From: Bacteroidales bacterium UBA4621
Lineage (GTDB): Bacteria; Bacteroidota; Bacteroidia; Bacteroidales; Paludibacteraceae
NCBI GenBank assembly: GCA_002387325.1
Contig: DGIN01000070.1
Span: forward strand, 1 to 20,661
Length of the DNA: 20,661 nucleotides
Reading direction: 5' to 3'
Shown here: in pieces, positions 6,765 through 14,984 of the stretch
How positions within the stretch are numbered: position 1 is the first letter of the stretch
Layout: every line of letters begins with the position of its first letter
Made by a program: the position numbers and the translations under genes
The notes under the pieces: generated by a model
The model's database searches: none
Seen by the model: only the letters and a program-made list of their open reading frames with translations
Told to the model about the DNA's origin: nothing

Positions 6765-8672
6765 ATGATGAAGAAAATCCTCTATAGAAACCGGTTGATT
6801 TGGTCGGTGAGCAGTCTCTGCTTGCTGCTTACGGGGTGTGCCAACCGCGGTATCGGTCCGCAGGGCGGTCCCAAAGATACCATTCCGCCCGTGGTGGTGA
6901 AAGAGACGCCTGCCAACGGATTTACCCATTTTGCAGAAAAAAAAATAGAGATTCTCTTCAACGAGTATCTGCAGTTGGACAACGTGCAGACCAATCTGTT
7001 AGTTTCGCCTCCGCAGCAGGTGCCTCCCGAAGTGAAAGCGCAGGGGAAAAAGGTGGTTATTACTTTGCAAGAGGATTTGAAAGATTCTACCACATACACC
7101 CTTGATTTCGGCAATTCAATATGCGACTACACCGAGAAAAATCCTATTCGCGGATACCAATACACTTTCACTACAGGCGACCGTATTGATTCATTGGAGG
7201 TTTATGGCTTGGTCGTCAATTCAGAGGACTTAAATCCCGTATCGGGTGTGCTTGTCGGCTTACATTCCAACCTTTCGGACACGGCGTTCAGTACATTGCC
7301 ATTCACACGCATTGCCCGCACGGACAGTCTCGGCGGTTTCGGGGTGCGTAACCTGCGCGGTGGGCAGTACCGTCTCTATGCGTTGCAGGATTTGAGCCGC
7401 GACTACCTATACCAGCCGGGTGAAGGGTTGGCATTCGCCGACTCGTTGGTCGTTCCGGAATACGAGGTGGAAGTTGTGCGTGATACGATATGGCGCGATA
7501 CATTGCTGGTTGATAATCAGACGCTTGATACTGTAAAAATGGGTATTGTGGATTCGGTGCGCATTGTGGAAAACACATATGTCGGTCTCTCTGATCTGCT
7601 GCTTTGGTTTTTCAGAGAAAACAAGGTTCGCCACTATTTTCAGCGTGCGTACCGTGATGATGCACATATTATTCGCCTTGTTTTCGGAGCCCCGCAGGAC
7701 AGTCTGCCCGTGGTGCGTGCGTTGCCGCCGAGTGCGTTGGATTCGCTGCGTAGCGATTCTGTGTGGATTGACCCGATGCAATATGCGCTTTTGCAATCCA
7801 ATCCGACCCGCGACACATTGGTCTATTGGCTGACCGACTCGATGGCAATAGGGCAGGACAGCATCTATCTGGAGATGACTTACCTCAAGTCCGATTCGGT
7901 GTATAACCTTGTGCCGCAGACCGATACTATCAGTGCCATATACCGTGCACCGCGTCTGACCGCCAAAGCACGTGAGGCACTTGACAAGAAGAACCGCGAG
8001 CGCACTCTCGACCTGCGCTCCAATGCGAAGAACGGTTTTGAGGTTTATGATACACTGCGTATCTTTTCGCCTATGCCCATTGATTCGGTTTGGGCGGACA
8101 GTATCGGGCTGTACGAGAAAATTGATACTGTCTATAAAGCCGTGCCTTTTGTCTTGCAATCTATCGACTCCGTGCCGATGGGGTACGTCGTGGTGGCACG
8201 TTTGGAAAAGGGCAAGTCGTATGAACTGCGTCTCGATTCGGGGGCGGTGCGCGACGTGTACGGTGTGGCGAACAAGGCAAAGACGTTTGCGCTCCAACTC
8301 AAGACGGCGGAGGACTATTCCACGCTGCTTATCAAAGTGCCGCATTACGACTCTGCTATCCGTTTGCAACTCCTTGACGAGAAAGACCAGCCCGTGCGGG
8401 AATTGCCTGCGCTGCCCGACGGCACGAAATTCGAATACCTTACTCCGAAGGCGTACTACTTGCGATTATATTTTGATCTGAACGGAGACGGAAAGTGGAC
8501 GACCGGTGACTGGGCTACGAAACGTCAGCCCGAACCGGTGTATTATTTCCCCGCCAAACTGACGCTCCGTGCCAACTGGGACTTCGAGGAGATTTTTGAC
8601 TATCTCGCCCGCCCGCAATTAGATGCCAAGCCCCGCGAACTCCGCAAAGATGCTAACAGCACAAAGAAATAG
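6765..8672 (+). CDS. Lipoprotein with N-terminal SbsA-like Ig domain
   Basis: Predicted 635-residue lipoprotein. The signal peptide ends in the lipobox LLTGC with the modified cysteine at residue 25. The motif GPQGGPKDTIPPVV follows (about 30-43), then a Big_5/SbsA-like Ig domain to roughly residue 137 (NGFTHFAEKKIEILFNEYL, ending in YQYTFTTGD). A second region with the pattern VYGLVVNSEDLNPVSGVLVGL suggests a carboxypeptidase-regulatory-like beta domain. The C-terminal part (YYLRLYFDLNGDGKWTTGD) is conserved in relatives I recall from Bacteroidetes. This architecture is common in the phylum but has no assigned biochemical function that I know of. It follows the deacetylase by 33 nt and may be co-transcribed; a cell-envelope role is inferred. 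Confidence 0.8.
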   Translation: MMKKILYRNRLIWSVSSLCLLLTGCANRGIGPQGGPKDTIPPVVVKETPANGFTHFAEKKIEILFNEYLQLDNVQTNLLVSPPQQVPPEVKAQGKKVVITLQEDLKDSTTYTLDFGNSICDYTEKNPIRGYQYTFTTGDRIDSLEVYGLVVNSEDLNPVSGVLVGLHSNLSDTAFSTLPFTRIARTDSLGGFGVRNLRGGQYRLYALQDLSRDYLYQPGEGLAFADSLVVPEYEVEVVRDTIWRDTLLVDNQTLDTVKMGIVDSVRIVENTYVGLSDLLLWFFRENKVRHYFQRAYRDDAHIIRLVFGAPQDSLPVVRALPPSALDSLRSDSVWIDPMQYALLQSNPTRDTLVYWLTDSMAIGQDSIYLEMTYLKSDSVYNLVPQTDTISAIYRAPRLTAKAREALDKKNRERTLDLRSNAKNGFEVYDTLRIFSPMPIDSVWADSIGLYEKIDTVYKAVPFVLQSIDSVPMGYVVVARLEKGKSYELRLDSGAVRDVYGVANKAKTFALQLKTAEDYSTLLIKVPHYDSAIRLQLLDEKDQPVRELPALPDGTKFEYLTPKAYYLRLYFDLNGDGKWTTGDWATKRQPEPVYYFPAKLTLRANWDFEEIFDYLARPQLDAKPRELRKDANSTKK

Positions 8673-8709
8673 AAAAAGTTTTTAACGTCCTTAAAGTTTG
8701 CATCCTGTT

Positions 8710-9300
8710 ATGGAAATCAAAAACCTCCTTTTGGCGACCACCCGCGATGAGTTCCGCCAATGGTTGCAATCGTACTACGCCACCGAGACGGAGTGTTGGG
8801 TGCGTGTGAAGCGCGGGCGTCCGAAGGATGATGGCACGTTTTGGTATATCGATGCCGTGGAGGAGGCGATGTGTTTCGGTTGGATTGACAGCACTACCAA
8901 GACCGTTGACGGGGTGCATCTGCAGCGTTTCTGCCATCGGCGCAAGGGCAGCAACTGGACGGAACTGAACAAAGCCCGTTGCCGCAGGATGGAGCAACTC
9001 GGACGTATGACCGATGCGGGGCGAGCCGTCTATCCTGATAGCAATGTCAGGTGGTTGTCAAGTGGATGTGAGGTGGATAGCGATATTCTGGCTGCTCTCC
9101 AAGCCGACCCCGTAGTGTGGGCGAACTACCAAAAGCAGCCTGAGTTGTACCGCCGTGTGCGGATTGATACCATTCAGTTCAACAAGAAAAGCCGCCCCGA
9201 ACTATATCACACTCGCTTGCAAAAATACATAGAGAACACCCGCAAAGGCATTCTCTATGGCGAATGGAACGACGGCGGGCGGCTGACCGACAATATATGA
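8710..9300 (+). CDS. YdeI/OmpD-associated family protein
   Basis: Predicted 196-residue soluble protein of the YdeI-like family. Recognisable parts are the N-terminal RDEFRQWLQSYY, the central AVEEAMCFGWIDSTTK (family core pattern EALCFGWID), and the basic segment HRRKGSNWTELNKARCRRM. I start it at the ATG at 8710, as the open frame upstream only offers a TTG. The biochemical function of the family is unknown; some members are linked to resistance to peptides. Its TGA overlaps the ATG of the next gene by ATGA, showing translational coupling with the PnuC-type transporter. Confidence 0.82.
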   Translation: MEIKNLLLATTRDEFRQWLQSYYATETECWVRVKRGRPKDDGTFWYIDAVEEAMCFGWIDSTTKTVDGVHLQRFCHRRKGSNWTELNKARCRRMEQLGRMTDAGRAVYPDSNVRWLSSGCEVDSDILAALQADPVVWANYQKQPELYRRVRIDTIQFNKKSRPELYHTRLQKYIENTRKGILYGEWNDGGRLTDNI

Positions 9301-9956
9301 AAAAAGACAAAATAATCAATTGGAGCATTCTCATTGCCGGATTGCTCGTGCAGGTAGTGGTCTATATGCTGATGCCTGACAACCCGTGGTCATTAGTGAG
9401 CGGACTGTTCGGTATGTGTTCCGTGATACTCTGTTCGCAGGGCAATATACTCACTTTCTTTTTCGGCTTCGGACAGATAGTTACCTATACTTATCTCTGC
9501 TATTTGGAGCGTTTTTATGCGGGTATTGCGATGAATGTCTTTTATTTTGTAACCCAAGTTTATGGTCTCTTTGCGTGGCGTAAACGGTTGCAAAAGAGCA
9601 ATGAACAAACAACAGAGGTAACTATTACCACCCGCAGTTTGCCGTTCCCTGTTCTGCTGACAGTCTCTGCCGCATCATTGATTGTGTCTGCTTTAGTGGG
9701 GTGGTTGTTAAGCACTTATACAGCAGACGGCAGTCCGTATTTGGACGCATTCACTACCATTCCTGCCCTGGTGGCGCAGGTACTGATGATGTTGGCATAC
9801 CGTGAACAATGGTATTTGTGGCTGTTTGTCGATGTGCTTACCACGGTTATGTGGCTCCTCGCCGGCAACTATTGTATGACCGCCCTCTACGCCTTCTGGT
9901 GTCTCACCTGTCTATTCGGCTACATCCGCTGGACAAAACAATTGGAAACAAAATGA
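9297..9956 (+). CDS. pnuC: PnuC-family vitamin transporter
   Basis: Predicted 219-residue inner-membrane protein with about seven hydrophobic segments. Family marks are QGNILTFFFGFGQIVTYTYL (about 56-75), the AMNVFYFVTQVYGLFAWRK stretch (positions near 84-102), and the C-terminal WLFVDVLTTVMWLLAGNY followed by FGYIRW. PnuC proteins move nicotinamide riboside by facilitated diffusion; PnuT and PnuX relatives take thiamine or riboflavin. No thiamine or riboflavin riboswitch or kinase gene is adjacent, so the substrate stays open. The start is the ATG at 9297, overlapping the stop of the previous gene (ATGA). Its own stop overlaps the start of the methyltransferase gene in the same way, so the restriction operon may depend on read-through from here. 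Confidence 0.85.
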   Translation: MKKDKIINWSILIAGLLVQVVVYMLMPDNPWSLVSGLFGMCSVILCSQGNILTFFFGFGQIVTYTYLCYLERFYAGIAMNVFYFVTQVYGLFAWRKRLQKSNEQTTEVTITTRSLPFPVLLTVSAASLIVSALVGWLLSTYTADGSPYLDAFTTIPALVAQVLMMLAYREQWYLWLFVDVLTTVMWLLAGNYCMTALYAFWCLTCLFGYIRWTKQLETK

Positions 9957-10861
9957 TGAATATAACAACAATGAAAGCGAAACCATTTGTCAAATGGGTA
10001 GGCGGTAAAACGCAACTCATTGACCAACTCGAAGCCTTGCTTCCTGCTGACTTTGACCAATGGGAGAACGTTACTTACATTGAACCCTTTGTGGGTGGCG
10101 GAGCCATGCTGTTCCATATGTTGAAGACGCATTCCAATATCACAACAGCGGTTATCAATGACATCAATACAGACCTTACTACTTGTTATCAAGTCGTGCG
10201 CGATAATCCTGCCAATTTGGTAGATTCTCTCAAACAGATACAAACCGAGTATTATGCACTTGCCAATGAGGAAAATAAACGTACATTTTATATGCAACAA
10301 CGTGAGCGGTTTAATACAAAAGCATTGTCCCCGATAGAAAATACAACGCTCTTTTTCTTTCTTAATCGCACGTGTTTTAATGGCTTGTATCGTGTTAACA
10401 AAGCAGGGCTGTTTAATGTTCCGTTTGGCAAATATGAGACACCTACAATTTGTGACCCAACCACTATTTATGCGGATAGTGAACTCTTGCAAAATGTTAC
10501 GATTCTAACAGGAGATTATCAGCAAACTCTCGCTTACGCAGGCGAAAAGACTTTGTTTTATTTTGATCCGCCATATCGCCCGTTGAGCAATACTAGCAGT
10601 TTCAATGACTACGCCAAAGAGGCGTTTAACGATGCTGCACAGGTGCGTCTGAAAGAGTTCTGTGATATGGTAGAGGCAGAGGGGCATAAGTTTATGCTCA
10701 GTAATTCAGATTGTTTTGCCAAGAATCAAGACCGTTTCTTCGATGATTTATACTTGCAATATAACATCAGTCGTGTAGTAGCGTCTCGCAGTGTAAATGC
10801 TAATCCGAATAAACGCGGTAAATTAACAGAATTACTAATCCGCAACTTTGACGTTGCATAA
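9953..10861 (+). CDS. dpnM: Dam/DpnM-family adenine-N6 DNA methyltransferase
   Basis: Predicted 302-residue methyltransferase of the alpha class, expected to methylate the adenine in GATC. Motif X FVKWVGGK is at 12-19, motif I YIEPFVGGG at 42-50, the family block LNRTCFNGLYRVNKAGLFNVPFG at about 137-159, and the catalytic DPPY at 205-208. The reading frame is open upstream to 9809 but lies inside pnuC; the ATG at 9953 overlaps the pnuC stop by 4 nt, and an ATG at 9971 is another candidate. First gene of the restriction-modification operon. Nucleotide composition turns AT-rich within this gene compared with its neighbours, a sign of transfer. GATC specificity is inferred from the family and from the partner endonuclease. 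Confidence 0.92.
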   Translation: MMNITTMKAKPFVKWVGGKTQLIDQLEALLPADFDQWENVTYIEPFVGGGAMLFHMLKTHSNITTAVINDINTDLTTCYQVVRDNPANLVDSLKQIQTEYYALANEENKRTFYMQQRERFNTKALSPIENTTLFFFLNRTCFNGLYRVNKAGLFNVPFGKYETPTICDPTTIYADSELLQNVTILTGDYQQTLAYAGEKTLFYFDPPYRPLSNTSSFNDYAKEAFNDAAQVRLKEFCDMVEAEGHKFMLSNSDCFAKNQDRFFDDLYLQYNISRVVASRSVNANPNKRGKLTELLIRNFDVA

Positions 10862-10864
10862 ATA

Positions 10865-10873
10865 TTTTTTTTT
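10865..10873 (+). repeat. T9 homopolymer ahead of the endonuclease gene
   Basis: Nine consecutive T lie in the 16-nt gap between the methyltransferase stop and the endonuclease ATG at 10878. Slippage here would change leader spacing only, unless the upstream TTG at 10848 is used as start. Confidence 0.8.
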
Positions 10874-10877
10874 GACT

Positions 10878-11708
10878 ATGGCTGCGCATACACAAGCACA
10901 ATTTGAGAAATTTATGTCGCAATTAAAAGAAACGAATGCGACCTTGGATTTTTATAGCGATTTCAACAAAATATCAAAAAATGTAGCAAACATAGCGATT
11001 AGTCTGAATATGCTAAACTATCTTATAGGGCAACAGGACTTGCGCAGTGCTGTCTCTGCTTTATGGGAACGTGATCCGAAAGTGTTTGATGTTATGGATA
11101 TTCTTATTGCTACTCGTAAAAAAGACAATAAGAAATTCTTTGATAATCAAGGTAATTTCCGTACAATTCACTCTTTATTTTCAAGCGTGGACGGAGTAAT
11201 GGAATTTTTGGAGGGTACGGGGTTTTATAAAGTGCTTCAAAATGCAGAGATTAAGGATTTGGTGGATTATGTATTTGGCGTAGAAACGGGGCTTGATTCC
11301 AATGGACGCAAAAATCGTAGTGGTGAAATAACGGAAACCCTTGTCGGCAATATCTTTACAAAAGCAGGTGTAAAGTATCGGGAGCAGGTGTCTTCGCATG
11401 AATTTCCTGCAATTTCGACGGTATTGGGTGCAGACCAAAAAGTATTTGATTTTGTTATTGCAACCAATGCTAAGACCTATTTGATAGAGGTTAATTTCTA
11501 TTCGGGAGGTGGTAGTAAACTGAATGAGGTGGCACGTTCTTATACAGATGTAGCACCCAAGGTGAATAGTGTTCCTGGGTTTGAGTTTGTGTGGATAACG
11601 GACGGAAAAGGTTGGGAGGCTGCAAAGAATAAACTACAAGAAGCCTTTGCTGCAATTCCACGCATTTATAACTTGACAACGATTAAAGAATTTATTGCCA
11701 CTTTATAA
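10878..11708 (+). CDS. dpnB: DpnII-family restriction endonuclease
   Basis: Predicted 276-residue type II endonuclease of the DpnII/MboI family, which cuts unmethylated GATC. The conserved C-terminal catalytic region has GRKNRSGEITETL (143-155), the acidic residue D191 in KVFDFVI, and the second acid in LIEVNFYSGGGSKLNEVARS (202-221), where the usual lysine of PD-(D/E)xK appears as asparagine (E204-V-N206), as I recall for this family. Length is close to DpnII. The ATG at 10878 lies 16 nt after the methyltransferase stop; the frame is open to a TTG at 10848 but that start is less likely. Composition is markedly AT-rich: 11101-11160 has 16 G or C in 60, against 35 in 60 at 13321-13380. Confidence 0.9.
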   Translation: MAAHTQAQFEKFMSQLKETNATLDFYSDFNKISKNVANIAISLNMLNYLIGQQDLRSAVSALWERDPKVFDVMDILIATRKKDNKKFFDNQGNFRTIHSLFSSVDGVMEFLEGTGFYKVLQNAEIKDLVDYVFGVETGLDSNGRKNRSGEITETLVGNIFTKAGVKYREQVSSHEFPAISTVLGADQKVFDFVIATNAKTYLIEVNFYSGGGSKLNEVARSYTDVAPKVNSVPGFEFVWITDGKGWEAAKNKLQEAFAAIPRIYNLTTIKEFIATL

Positions 11709-11717
11709 AAATTTATC

Positions 11718-12887
11718 GTGTACTCCGATTTTATAATATTATGCGGTGATTGTATGCAACGGCTTGCAGAAATTCCCGATAATTCGATTCGGGCTATTTT
11801 TGCAGATCCCCCATATTTCCTCAGCAATGGCGGGATAAGTGTGCACAATGGCAAGCAGGTATGTGTGGATAAAGGCGATTGGGATAAAGGCGGTACACCG
11901 GAATATATTTATGAGTTCAATCGCCGCTGGTTGGCACTATGCCGCACAAAATTGACGGATGACGGTACAATTTGGATTAGTGGTACACACCATAATATCC
12001 ACGTGGTTATGCGTTGTCTGCAAGAACTTGGTTACAAGGTCTTGAATACAATTACTTGGCAAAAATCCGATCCACCACCCAACTTGAGTTGTCGGTATTT
12101 TAATTTTTCTACAGAACTTATCATTTGGGCGCGCAAGTTGCAAAAGAAACCGCACAAGTTTAACTATGAGGTGATGAAGCAACTTAACGGCGGGAGCCAA
12201 ATGACCGATGTCTGGCGTATACCTGCAGTGGGGATGTATGAGAAAAATTGCGGCAAACACCCGACACAGAAACCTTTGCGGCTGCTTTATCGTATCGTTT
12301 TGGCTTCTACAGATAAAGGAGATACGATACTTGACCCGTTTTCCGGTTCTGCCACAACCGGTATTGCGGCTAATCTGCTCGGACGCAAGTACATAGGTAT
12401 AGAGCAAGACGCTTCGTTTGTGGAATTAGCCTGCCGCCGTCGTGCAGAAATAGATAATCCTATCGCACGCAAGCGGATATATGACAAAATGCGTGAAAAC
12501 CCACAGGAGACAATGGTATTGGTCAATCACGTACATCCACAAGATTTACCATTGTGTATGTCGCTGGGTATAACCTATTTACGTGCCGGAGACAGCAAAG
12601 GTTCGCTTTTGGTAAAGGAAGGCTTTAATCGATTGGGGTATGTCTGTTTGCATAATAATGATGAACTGCCTCGTTTGTTCAAACTGACGAAAACCGGTTT
12701 CCAAATCTGGACGGCAGCAGATTTGCAAGCGCGTGGGTTCTCGGCTCAAAATGCACCATATTATGCCGTTCTTCGTTTTGATGCAACTAAACCTGTTTCT
12801 TTTGATATGCCGATTGATTTGCACCAACGTGCTTATACCAATGTGGCAAAAATTCGACCGTTAAGTGATTTTATAGGGATTAAATAA
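11718..12887 (+). CDS. dpnA: DpnA-like adenine methyltransferase with C-terminal extension
   Basis: Predicted 389-residue beta-class adenine methyltransferase: the catalytic motif DPPY comes first (30-33, in FADPPYFLSNGGISVHNG, a DpnA-type signature) and the AdoMet motif DPFSGSATTG comes late (206-215). In pneumococcal DpnII systems DpnA also methylates single-stranded DNA and protects incoming DNA. DpnA is about 268 residues; here some 130 further residues follow (about 255-389), including AADLQARGFSAQNAPYYAVLRF. I do not recognise that domain. The start is GTG at 11718, 9 nt after the endonuclease stop; the first internal ATG (11754) would remove the conserved GDC segment. It ends 9 nt before the ABC-F gene. 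Confidence 0.88.
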   Translation: MYSDFIILCGDCMQRLAEIPDNSIRAIFADPPYFLSNGGISVHNGKQVCVDKGDWDKGGTPEYIYEFNRRWLALCRTKLTDDGTIWISGTHHNIHVVMRCLQELGYKVLNTITWQKSDPPPNLSCRYFNFSTELIIWARKLQKKPHKFNYEVMKQLNGGSQMTDVWRIPAVGMYEKNCGKHPTQKPLRLLYRIVLASTDKGDTILDPFSGSATTGIAANLLGRKYIGIEQDASFVELACRRRAEIDNPIARKRIYDKMRENPQETMVLVNHVHPQDLPLCMSLGITYLRAGDSKGSLLVKEGFNRLGYVCLHNNDELPRLFKLTKTGFQIWTAADLQARGFSAQNAPYYAVLRFDATKPVSFDMPIDLHQRAYTNVAKIRPLSDFIGIK

Positions 12888-12896
12888 TGATTTGCT

Positions 12897-14684
12897 ATGG
12901 CTGTTACACCTTATTTGTTAGTGGAGGATCTGACCAAGTCGGTGGGGTCGAATGTTTTGTTTTCGGACATATCGTTTGCCGTGAATGAGGGGCAGCGGGT
13001 GGCACTCATTGCCCGCAACGGGGTGGGGAAGTCCACGCTGATGGATATTCTTACCCGCCGAAACGACTATGACAGCGGGCGTATCACATGGCGAAACGAC
13101 CTCAAAATCAGTTACCTGCCGCAACGTATCTCGCTGCCACAGGAGGTGTCGGTGCGGTCGCTGTGCCGCTCGTCGGAACAGGAACTGCGCTTGACGCAAT
13201 TTCTTACACAGTTGGGTATTACGGACACAGACCAACTCATCGGACACCTGAGCGGCGGGCAGCAGAAACGTGTTGCGCTGGCGCAAGTACTCTCGGAGGA
13301 ACCGGATTTTCTGTTGCTTGACGAACCGACCAACCACCTTGACCTCGATATGGTGGCGTGGCTCGAAGAGTATCTGCGCCGCTCTACCATCACTCTGCTG
13401 CTCGTCACGCACGACCGTTATTTTCTTGACCGTGTATGTTCGGATATATTGGAGATTGACCAGAACCAACTCTATTCCTACCACGGCAATTATTCCTATT
13501 ATTTAGAAAAACGAGCGGAGCGTATCGAGGCGCAGAATGCCGAGGCGGACAAGTTCCGTAACCTCTATCGGACGGAACTCGACTGGATGCGGCGTATGCC
13601 GCAGGCACGTGCGCACAAGGCGCAATACCGCATTGACAATTTCTACGAGATAGAGAAGAAAGCCAAGCGCATGAACCAAGAGAGCGATGTGCGGCTGCAG
13701 GTGCAATCGGCATATATCGGCAACAAAATTTTTGAGGCGAAAGATGTATGCAAGTCGTTTACCGTTCCCGCCAAAGCCCCTGCGGAGAAACCGCATACCA
13801 TACAGATACTCGACTATTTTTCGTATGTTTTCTCGCGCTATGAGAAACTCGGCATCATCGGCAATAACGGTACTGGAAAGTCCACTTTTCTGCGTCTGCT
13901 GTTGGGCGAGATACAGCCCGATAGCGGGTGTTTCGACATCGGTACAACGGTGCGTTTCGGCTACTACCGCCAGCAGGGATTGCTGTTCGACGAGAGCAAG
14001 AAAGTGATTGATATTGTGCGCGATATAGCCGAGACTATCGACCTCGGCAACGGAGACCGGCTGACGGCAAGCCAGTTCCTGCAGCATTTTCTCTTTTCAC
14101 CTTCGCAGCAGTATGATTTTGTGGCGAAACTGTCGGGCGGGGAACGGCAGCGACTGCACCTCTGCACGGTGCTGATGCGCAATCCGAACTTTTTGATACT
14201 TGATGAGCCGACCAACGACCTCGATATTCCGACGCTTAACGTGTTGGAGGACTACCTGCGCAATTTCAAAGGCTGCCTGATTGTGGTGAGCCACGACCGC
14301 TATTTTATGGACAAAGTGGTGGACCATCTGTTCGTATTCCGCGGCAATGGGGTGGTGGATGATTTTCCCGGCAACTATACGCAATACCGTGAGCAATGCA
14401 CCATTAACAATGCACCATTAACCATTAACAAGACGGACGCCAAGAAAGAAAACAAGCCGGTCGCCAATCGTGTGCGGAAACTGTCGTTTAAGGAAAAGCG
14501 GGAGATGGAAGAATTGGAGGCGCATATCCCGCAGTTGGAGCAGGAGAAAAGCGACCTCGAGGCGCAACTGTCGGGCGGCTTGACCGACAATGATGCCATT
14601 GCTCAAGCCTCCGTCCGCTATCAGGAGGTGCAGCACCTGCTGGACGAGGCGGAGATGCGCTGGCTCGAACTGAGCGAGATATAA
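12897..14684 (+). CDS. ABC-F ATPase, Uup-like
   Basis: Predicted 595-residue soluble twin-ATPase of the ABC-F family, which acts on ribosomes or, in the Uup branch, also affects transposon excision. ATPase 1: Walker A ARNGVGKST (39-47), signature LSGGQQKR, Walker B FLLLDEPTNHLDL. A linker with the arm LYRTELDWMRRMPQARAHKAQYR follows. ATPase 2: GNNGTGKST, LSGGERQR, ILDEPTNDLD. There is no transmembrane segment. A C-terminal coiled coil (about 519-595) of the Uup type ends the protein. Residues about 500-510 (QCTINNAPLTIN) are encoded by a 14-bp tandem repeat of intergenic type. The ATG at 12897 follows the DpnA-like gene by 9 nt; GC content is again high, unlike the restriction genes. Confidence 0.92.
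   Translation: MAVTPYLLVEDLTKSVGSNVLFSDISFAVNEGQRVALIARNGVGKSTLMDILTRRNDYDSGRITWRNDLKISYLPQRISLPQEVSVRSLCRSSEQELRLTQFLTQLGITDTDQLIGHLSGGQQKRVALAQVLSEEPDFLLLDEPTNHLDLDMVAWLEEYLRRSTITLLLVTHDRYFLDRVCSDILEIDQNQLYSYHGNYSYYLEKRAERIEAQNAEADKFRNLYRTELDWMRRMPQARAHKAQYRIDNFYEIEKKAKRMNQESDVRLQVQSAYIGNKIFEAKDVCKSFTVPAKAPAEKPHTIQILDYFSYVFSRYEKLGIIGNNGTGKSTFLRLLLGEIQPDSGCFDIGTTVRFGYYRQQGLLFDESKKVIDIVRDIAETIDLGNGDRLTASQFLQHFLFSPSQQYDFVAKLSGGERQRLHLCTVLMRNPNFLILDEPTNDLDIPTLNVLEDYLRNFKGCLIVVSHDRYFMDKVVDHLFVFRGNGVVDDFPGNYTQYREQCTINNAPLTINKTDAKKENKPVANRVRKLSFKEKREMEELEAHIPQLEQEKSDLEAQLSGGLTDNDAIAQASVRYQEVQHLLDEAEMRWLELSEI
14394..14431 (+). repeat. 14-bp tandem repeat inside the ABC-F coding sequence
   Basis: CAATGCACCATTAA occurs twice in perfect tandem (14394-14407, 14408-14421), followed by a partial copy, CCATTAACAA. 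It codes for TINNAPLTIN at the boundary between ATPase 2 and the C-terminal coiled coil. Similar words (CAATGCACAATGTATAATG) lie at the deacetylase stop near 6715. Confidence 0.9.
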
Positions 14685-14747
14685 GTATCTTTCTGTTTAG
14701 TGCCGGATTTCGCATAGGGGTATGCTATGGCTAATGTTATCGGCATA

Positions 14748-14778
14748 TTGTATAATTCGAAAAAATAGTGTATCTTTG
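14748..14778 (+). promoter_or_regulatory. Promoter of the B12 uptake locus
   Basis: A weak -33 element (ATTG, with TTG at 14748-14750), a 20-nt spacer and a perfect -7 box TATCTTTG at 14771-14778. The riboswitch P1 stem begins 3 nt later, consistent with a transcript start near 14785 or slightly earlier. A nested hairpin (TGCCG/CGGCA outside, GCATA/TATGC inside, 14701-14745) lies just upstream. Confidence 0.65.
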
Positions 14779-14780
14779 CA

Positions 14781-14976
14781 GCGTATTTGGATAAGGGAAA
14801 CAGGTGCAAGTCCTGTACAGACCCGCTGCTGTAAGTTGCATATCCGCAGCCCGTTTCTATGACCACTGCCCATTTCACAAGAGAACAGGCGGGAAGGTCG
14901 GGCAAAGGAGCAACAAGTCAGAAGACCTGCCGAATACGCCTGTCGGGCTGTTGGCTGCTCTCGTGGATTGGAGCAG
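14781..14976 (+). ncRNA. Cobalamin riboswitch with expression hairpin
   Basis: Adenosyl- or methylcobalamin-sensing leader RNA that lowers btuB expression when B12 is abundant. P1 is visible: GCGTATT (14781-14787) pairs with AATACGC (14933-14939). Conserved blocks follow in order: GGTGCAAGTCCTGTACAGAC then CCGCTGCTGTAAG, GACCACTGCC near 14862, GGGAAGGTCGGGCAA near 14891, and the B12 box AGTCAGAAGACCTGCC at 14916-14931. Downstream, CTGCTC (14955-14960) and GAGCAG (14971-14976) form a 6-bp hairpin with a 10-nt loop, 8 nt before the btuB ATG. It probably corresponds to P13, whose loop kisses L5, so control is likely at translation initiation; no U-tract is seen. Confidence 0.95.
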
Positions 14977-14984
14977 GGCAATGT

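Noticed and set aside
7407..8369. Long open frame (320 codons) antisense to the Ig-like lipoprotein gene
   Set aside because: It is a by-product of GC-rich codons on the plus strand; no domain, no promoter, no start context.
10848..10877. Phase-variable switch of the endonuclease through the T9 tract
   Set aside because: The tract lies outside the most likely coding sequence, so slippage would not shift the frame; evidence for use of the upstream TTG is lacking.
14859..14984. N-terminal extension of BtuB
   Set aside because: The extra 42 residues are translated from the riboswitch core, including the B12 box, and precede a perfect signal peptide.
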